The notes beneath the pieces are model-generated. The model was not told the DNA's origin. It did not search any database and saw only the letters and a program-made list of their open reading frames with translations. From Enoplosus armatus (taxonomy: Eukaryota; Chordata; Actinopteri; Centrarchiformes; Enoplosidae), in contig NC_092196.1 in NCBI RefSeq assembly GCF_043641665.1, positions 942,501 to 1,006,500 on the forward strand: a DNA stretch of 64,000 nt, in the 5' to 3' direction. Within the stretch, counting starts at the first letter, position 1. Each line of letters begins with the position of its first letter. Of the stretch, positions 60,277-64,000 are shown piece by piece. The position numbers and the translations under genes were made by a program.

Positions 60277-61519
60277 TGCACCCTGATTGACTGTTCAAAC
60301 GCAGCTGTATACAAGACGTTGACGTGTTACTGATCTGAAACTCATTCTCTCAACTGTGTTCACGCAATGGGCCGTTCGGTGCGTTGCGTGAGGCGCGCTG
60401 CATGCGTGTGAACCGGAGGCTATTGGCTGAATACACGGCCTTTGCACAATCTGAGGGATCAGATCTGTATCAACTTTTCTTTTGCATCTTATTCTTTGGA
60501 CAAATGGAGGACTCATTTTGGATCTTTAGAGTAATCTGAGACCGTCCGGAAACTCCAGAAAGCACCGAGTAATAAAGCTTTCTTCTGTGTGATCTGGCTG
60601 GGAGATTTGCGATTAGCTGCCTGAAATGAAATGCTCATGTAGTGCCTAACTATTGCCAGGAGGTGGCACTGTGGTACAAATAAAGAAAAGACGGAAGGAA
60701 GACGTGACTGTTGGATAACTTCACGGTCAGCGCAACACAATACATCAGTCGGTGTTTCATATCACTTTGCATGACCATTCGAGATGTTTCACTGAAGTCA
60801 TTATCGCCAGTTAATTTCAAAACGTTTTATGTGTCGAGGCGGGCGGACTTCATTAGGCTTCAAACCTATTTGAAAGGACCTTTTCTGATAAACGCACTGT
60901 GTGCTCTGGACGCTACGATCGCATGTCAAGTCACCTTTTATTGAAAAAGAGAAAACCCTGATTGATGGGTTTCACGCGGAGTCATTTCCCCGACTGAAAC
61001 GCATTCCAGTAATTTACATTTTAAGGTGAAAGGCTCTTTGTCTCATCCCGTCGCTATCAACCCCTAACCCCCGGTGTTTTCTCAATTTTCCGTCTCCCGG
61101 GGATGCACGGGGCTCCGGCCCTGCAGCTCCTTTAACGGTTGTGTATTTCACCGGCTCTTTTATTGCCACCGACAGACAATTAAAGTCTGCTGAACACACG
61201 TTTGCTGCCCGTCAGCAGGCTGCGGCTCCATAAAAAAAGCGTCTTTCCTGCGAAAAACGAGCGGCCGCGCCGTCACGGGGAGAGGGAGCGGAGGCAGATA
61301 GAAAACCCACAGCAATCAGGGTGGTTTTATTCTGTGCTCTATAAAAAAAAAAAAAAACAGGGACCCCACAACACCCCCCCCCCCCACCCCAGATAGGTCT
61401 CGTTTTGACCTTGAGGGTGCTTTCTCCTGCACCACACCTGAGCCTGAGACAACGTGACACCATATGAAACCATCCTGAGAGGGCAGTTGTCCACTGTGTG
61501 GCAGGGCATATATATATAC

Positions 61520-61553
<34 letters not shown>

Positions 61554-61860
61554 GTATATATATAGGGGTTGATACGGTGGTGAAATGCCTGCTCTTGAAT
61601 CCCGTATATGTTGCAAAAAGACATGAGTGTACAGCCAGCATAGCAGCTCTATAGTGCTCATTGTAAAGGAAAACTAAAACAAAAGTTAAGGTGCAAACTG
61701 TGCTTTTGATGCGTGGCGTTTCTTTGCGCGTGGCGGCGTGAGCAGGAAGGTCAACGATGTTACAATATCAAAAGAAGTTGAAGAGAACAATAAGCTGGAC
61801 CATTTTGGCATGAACATGTTTGATAGCACATGTTGTCATTTAAACATCAATGCAAAGTGG
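60277..61860. other. distal 5' region, no gene recognised
   Basis: I see no gene. A CTCF-like motif is at 60656. A C run lies at about 61374-61385 and an AT/GTAT microsatellite at 61507-61565. The stretch 60900-61320 is mostly non-repetitive with no recognised feature. Confidence 0.4.
60656..60670 (+). promoter_or_regulatory. CTCF-like motif
   Basis: CCAGGAGGTGGCACT matches the CTCF core at 14 of 15 positions by eye, in the same orientation as the two motifs near 42 kb. Occupancy is inferred only. Confidence 0.4.
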
Positions 61861-61889
61861 CACTCAAACGCGACGCGCAGCGTGCGGGC

Positions 61890-62110
61890 CGGTTGGCCAG
61901 ATTGCGTGGCAGTCCATCCAGCAGTTGAGATATTTCAGCCTGGAACCAACAGCTGGAGCCACGCTGCGAGGCCAGTATCCCTTTATGCAGCCAGAAGGAT
62001 ACAGCCACTGAGAAACCCAACGTGTCCATAACAGTGTGGGAATCGAACTCATCCTCTGCTCAAAATGCTTAGAAGATCCACTGCACTAACTGTGCGGTAG
62101 CCTTGCCTAA
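61890..62110 (-). mobile_element. tRNA-derived SINE-like element
   Basis: Read on the minus strand, a Pol III A-box-like TAGTGCAGTGG (62089-62079) and a B-box-like AGTTCGATTCC (62048-62038) are spaced as in a tRNA. Downstream is the body GGCTGAAATATCTCAACTGC followed by TGGATGGACTGCCACGC, which is a familiar fish repeat sequence. The tRNA fold itself is degraded, so it is a SINE head rather than a functional tRNA. It may instead be two repeats abutting by chance. Confidence 0.55.
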
Positions 62111-62727
62111 CTGTATGTCATGCTGCTGACAGTTCCATCTGTAAACCCTTTGCCCTCCGCTTGCTCCCATTCCATTTGCACGTGCATTTACTGCATTTAT
62201 TGCAACGTTTGGCCTTTAATCTTTTACCTTACGCTCTCTGACCTTTTATTTATTTATTTATTTTCAATGCTTTAAAGTTTCGCTGTGACGCTTCAATGCA
62301 AGAACGAACTTAAATTTGAGTCCCCTCTGAAGTGTATAATCACGTCAGAAACAATAAAGCGAGGTCGAATGCTGCCTTTAGCTGCCAAAAGGACAGGGTC
62401 TTTGGTTGATATTCTACGTTTTTTTCTTACTGTCAACAAATCCCGTGAAAAGACCGCCCTGCTGCCCCATTCTGCACTACAGCACCAAACGAGGATTCAT
62501 GCACCGGTGAAAATAGTCCCCAACAAATTAGCACCGCTATTGCCTCCTTTTTGAGGAACGCTTGCTAAAAACCTGCAGTGGGCCAGCTGTTTTAAACTGC
62601 TCCCAGTTTGAAGAGTACGGTCTAGACCTGCTCTATATGTAAAGTGTCAAGAGATGACTTTAGTTGTGATTTGCTGCTAACAAAGTACAGCTGAGGCTGG
62701 ATGGGAATGTCATCACTTTTGATGAAA

Positions 62728-62915
62728 AGTCAGGCGATAGGAGGTTTCAGTTCATCCTGAAAGGGGGTCTTTCCAATCCATGGAGCCAAGGTCAGTAGAC
62801 GTTCGATGAAGAAGTGACCTATACTGGCTGGCGCTGTCTGAACCAAATGTCATGGCAAATCCATCCAGTGACTGCTGAGATATTTCAGTCTGGACCAAAG
62901 TGATCATTGTTAGCT
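62728..62915 (+). mobile_element. fragment of the same teleost repeat body
   Basis: GAAAAGTCAGGCGATAGG, GTTTCAGTTCATCCTG, AACCAAATGTCATGGCAAAT, CCATCCAGTGACTGCTGAGA and TATTTCAGTCTGGACCAAAG follow the order of a common ray-finned-fish repeat. The last segment is shared with the copy at 61.9 kb. No tRNA-like head is seen. Confidence 0.6.
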
Positions 62916-63129
62916 TCACTATGTAAGACTTTATTACAGGTTGCTCTTGTAATGAACTGCACTGGTTTGCACATTCACAGACCCCGCATGGGAAGAACCC
63001 CCCCCCCCCCCCCCCCCATCCTGGTCTGGTCTTTTCCCTGTCTCTATGAGATGCAGTTCCCTATGAGGAACACTAGATGGAGAAAGAGAGCTAAACACTG
63101 AGCGCTCCTCTCTACACATTGAATACCGA

Positions 63130-63330
63130 GGAATCGAGGAGTCAAGGTCATTTATTTGTCATTTTACAGCACAGAGTTGCACAATGAAATGTAAGTTGTA
63201 GCCCCCCCACCCCCCCGTCATGCTGCAACGCACACGGAACATATGTGCAAATGCTTAAATGTACAATAAAATTAATAAAACAATATACGCAGTGATTTAC
63301 ATACACATATACCTATAAACGTACACACCC
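63130..63330. repeat. possible interspersed repeat tail
   Basis: GTCAAGGTCATTTATTTGTC followed by ATTTTACAGCACAGAGTTGC and ACAATGAAATGTAAGTTGTA resembles a common fish repeat starting with the AAGGTCA-TTTATTTGTC type of sequence. No ends are defined. Confidence 0.3.
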
Positions 63331-64000
63331 AGTAATCATTCTTTTGTGCATTTTGTTTTGGAATTGGGGGTGGGGGTGTGTGTGTAAACAGCAGCAACAA
63401 GGTAGTGTTGATAATATTGTCAGCGTCTCGGTGTTTACCTCCTCTTGCCGGGGTTAGCTTCGGGGGGAACGAATAAATAAATAAAATCAAAACAAAAATG
63501 CTGCAAAGTTTGAAGGAGCTGCATGCGCCGCCATCCCCCGTGGTAAATATATGAATCATATATATATATGTATATATATATACATATATATATATACAAA
63601 TAGATACGATGATTGATTTTTAACACTTCCATGCTGAAATGTTACAGATTGACGATCCCGTCCCTCTTCCTGTTGTCTGTGGTGATACCCCTCTTCATTT
63701 GCTGGTGACTTCCTGCCTCCCAGTAGCGTTTCAATCAGCCCGGTGCCCATATATGTCCTGTCATGTTTAATTAGTTTCATGCACAAGTTACATTTAGGCA
63801 TTATTCATTCAACAAAATCTTTTTTAAATTAAATAAAATTTAAAAAAGGAGACCAGTTTTTACTGATTTCTATACATCTTCATCTTGGCTGGCCACTACA
63901 ACTGATCCTGATTTGAAATATATATGGTAATATATAATAATATGTCAATGAACTACAAAAAAAAAAAAAAAAAAACACATTTAGAGACATTTTGACAATT
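63331..64000. other. distal end of window, no gene
   Basis: No gene is recognised. AT-rich simple repeats lie at 63557-63597 and an A run near 63957-63975. The window ends without reaching hoxb13a. Confidence 0.45.

Noticed and set aside
61212..61661. 149-codon open frame
   Set aside because: Much of it is Tyr-Ile repeats from an AT/GTAT microsatellite.
62030..62110. Possible functional tRNA gene on the minus strand
   Set aside because: A- and B-box-like motifs are present, but acceptor and T stems do not pair well and fish repeat sequence follows. A SINE head fits better.

Overview
The window is a stretch of a teleost fish Hox cluster. Three Hox genes lie on the minus strand in collinear order: hoxb4a (complete, 2 exons), hoxb8a (exon 1 only) and hoxb9a (complete, 2 exons). 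Two Hox-embedded microRNAs are also on the minus strand: a mir-10 just upstream of hoxb4a and a mir-196 upstream of hoxb9a. The protein N-termini, the YPWM/FPWM hexapeptides and the homeodomain signatures place this in the HoxB 'a' cluster. Several interspersed repeat families of a kind common in spiny-rayed fish, and the lack of a recognisable hoxb10a 5' of hoxb9a, suggest a percomorph. The species cannot be named from the sequence.

Layout: 1-755 hoxb4a 3' flank; 756-2803 hoxb4a; 2804-8668 region 5' of hoxb4a with its promoter, mir-10 and a candidate retinoic acid response element; 8669-8868 a run of exactly 200 N; 8869-10382 the remaining part of the hoxb8a intron; 10383-10812 hoxb8a exon 1; 10813-25325 the b8-b9 intergenic region; 25326-34849 hoxb9a with an 8.7 kb intron; 34850-64000 the region 5' of hoxb9a, with mir-196 at about 45.6 kb and no further homeobox.

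The expected hoxb5a, hoxb6a, possibly hoxb7a, and hoxb8a exon 2 are not seen. The round-number N run lies exactly where they should be, so an assembly gap is a better explanation than gene loss.

Non-coding DNA in the cluster core is dense in microsatellites, GA/CT tracts and very long poly-C or poly-G runs, but nearly free of transposons. Exceptions are a patch at 19.8-20.7 kb and a diverged copy in the hoxb9a intron. From about 41 kb outward, MITE, Tc1-like and SINE-like copies become frequent. The Hox proteins are sequence-specific transcription factors that pattern the anterior-posterior axis with PBC/Meis cofactors; mir-10 and mir-196 are co-embedded post-transcriptional regulators. I found no new biochemical system. 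The points most worth following are regulatory (retinoid element, CTCF-like sites, a long hairpin in the hoxb9a intron) and structural (the gap, the repeat boundary).
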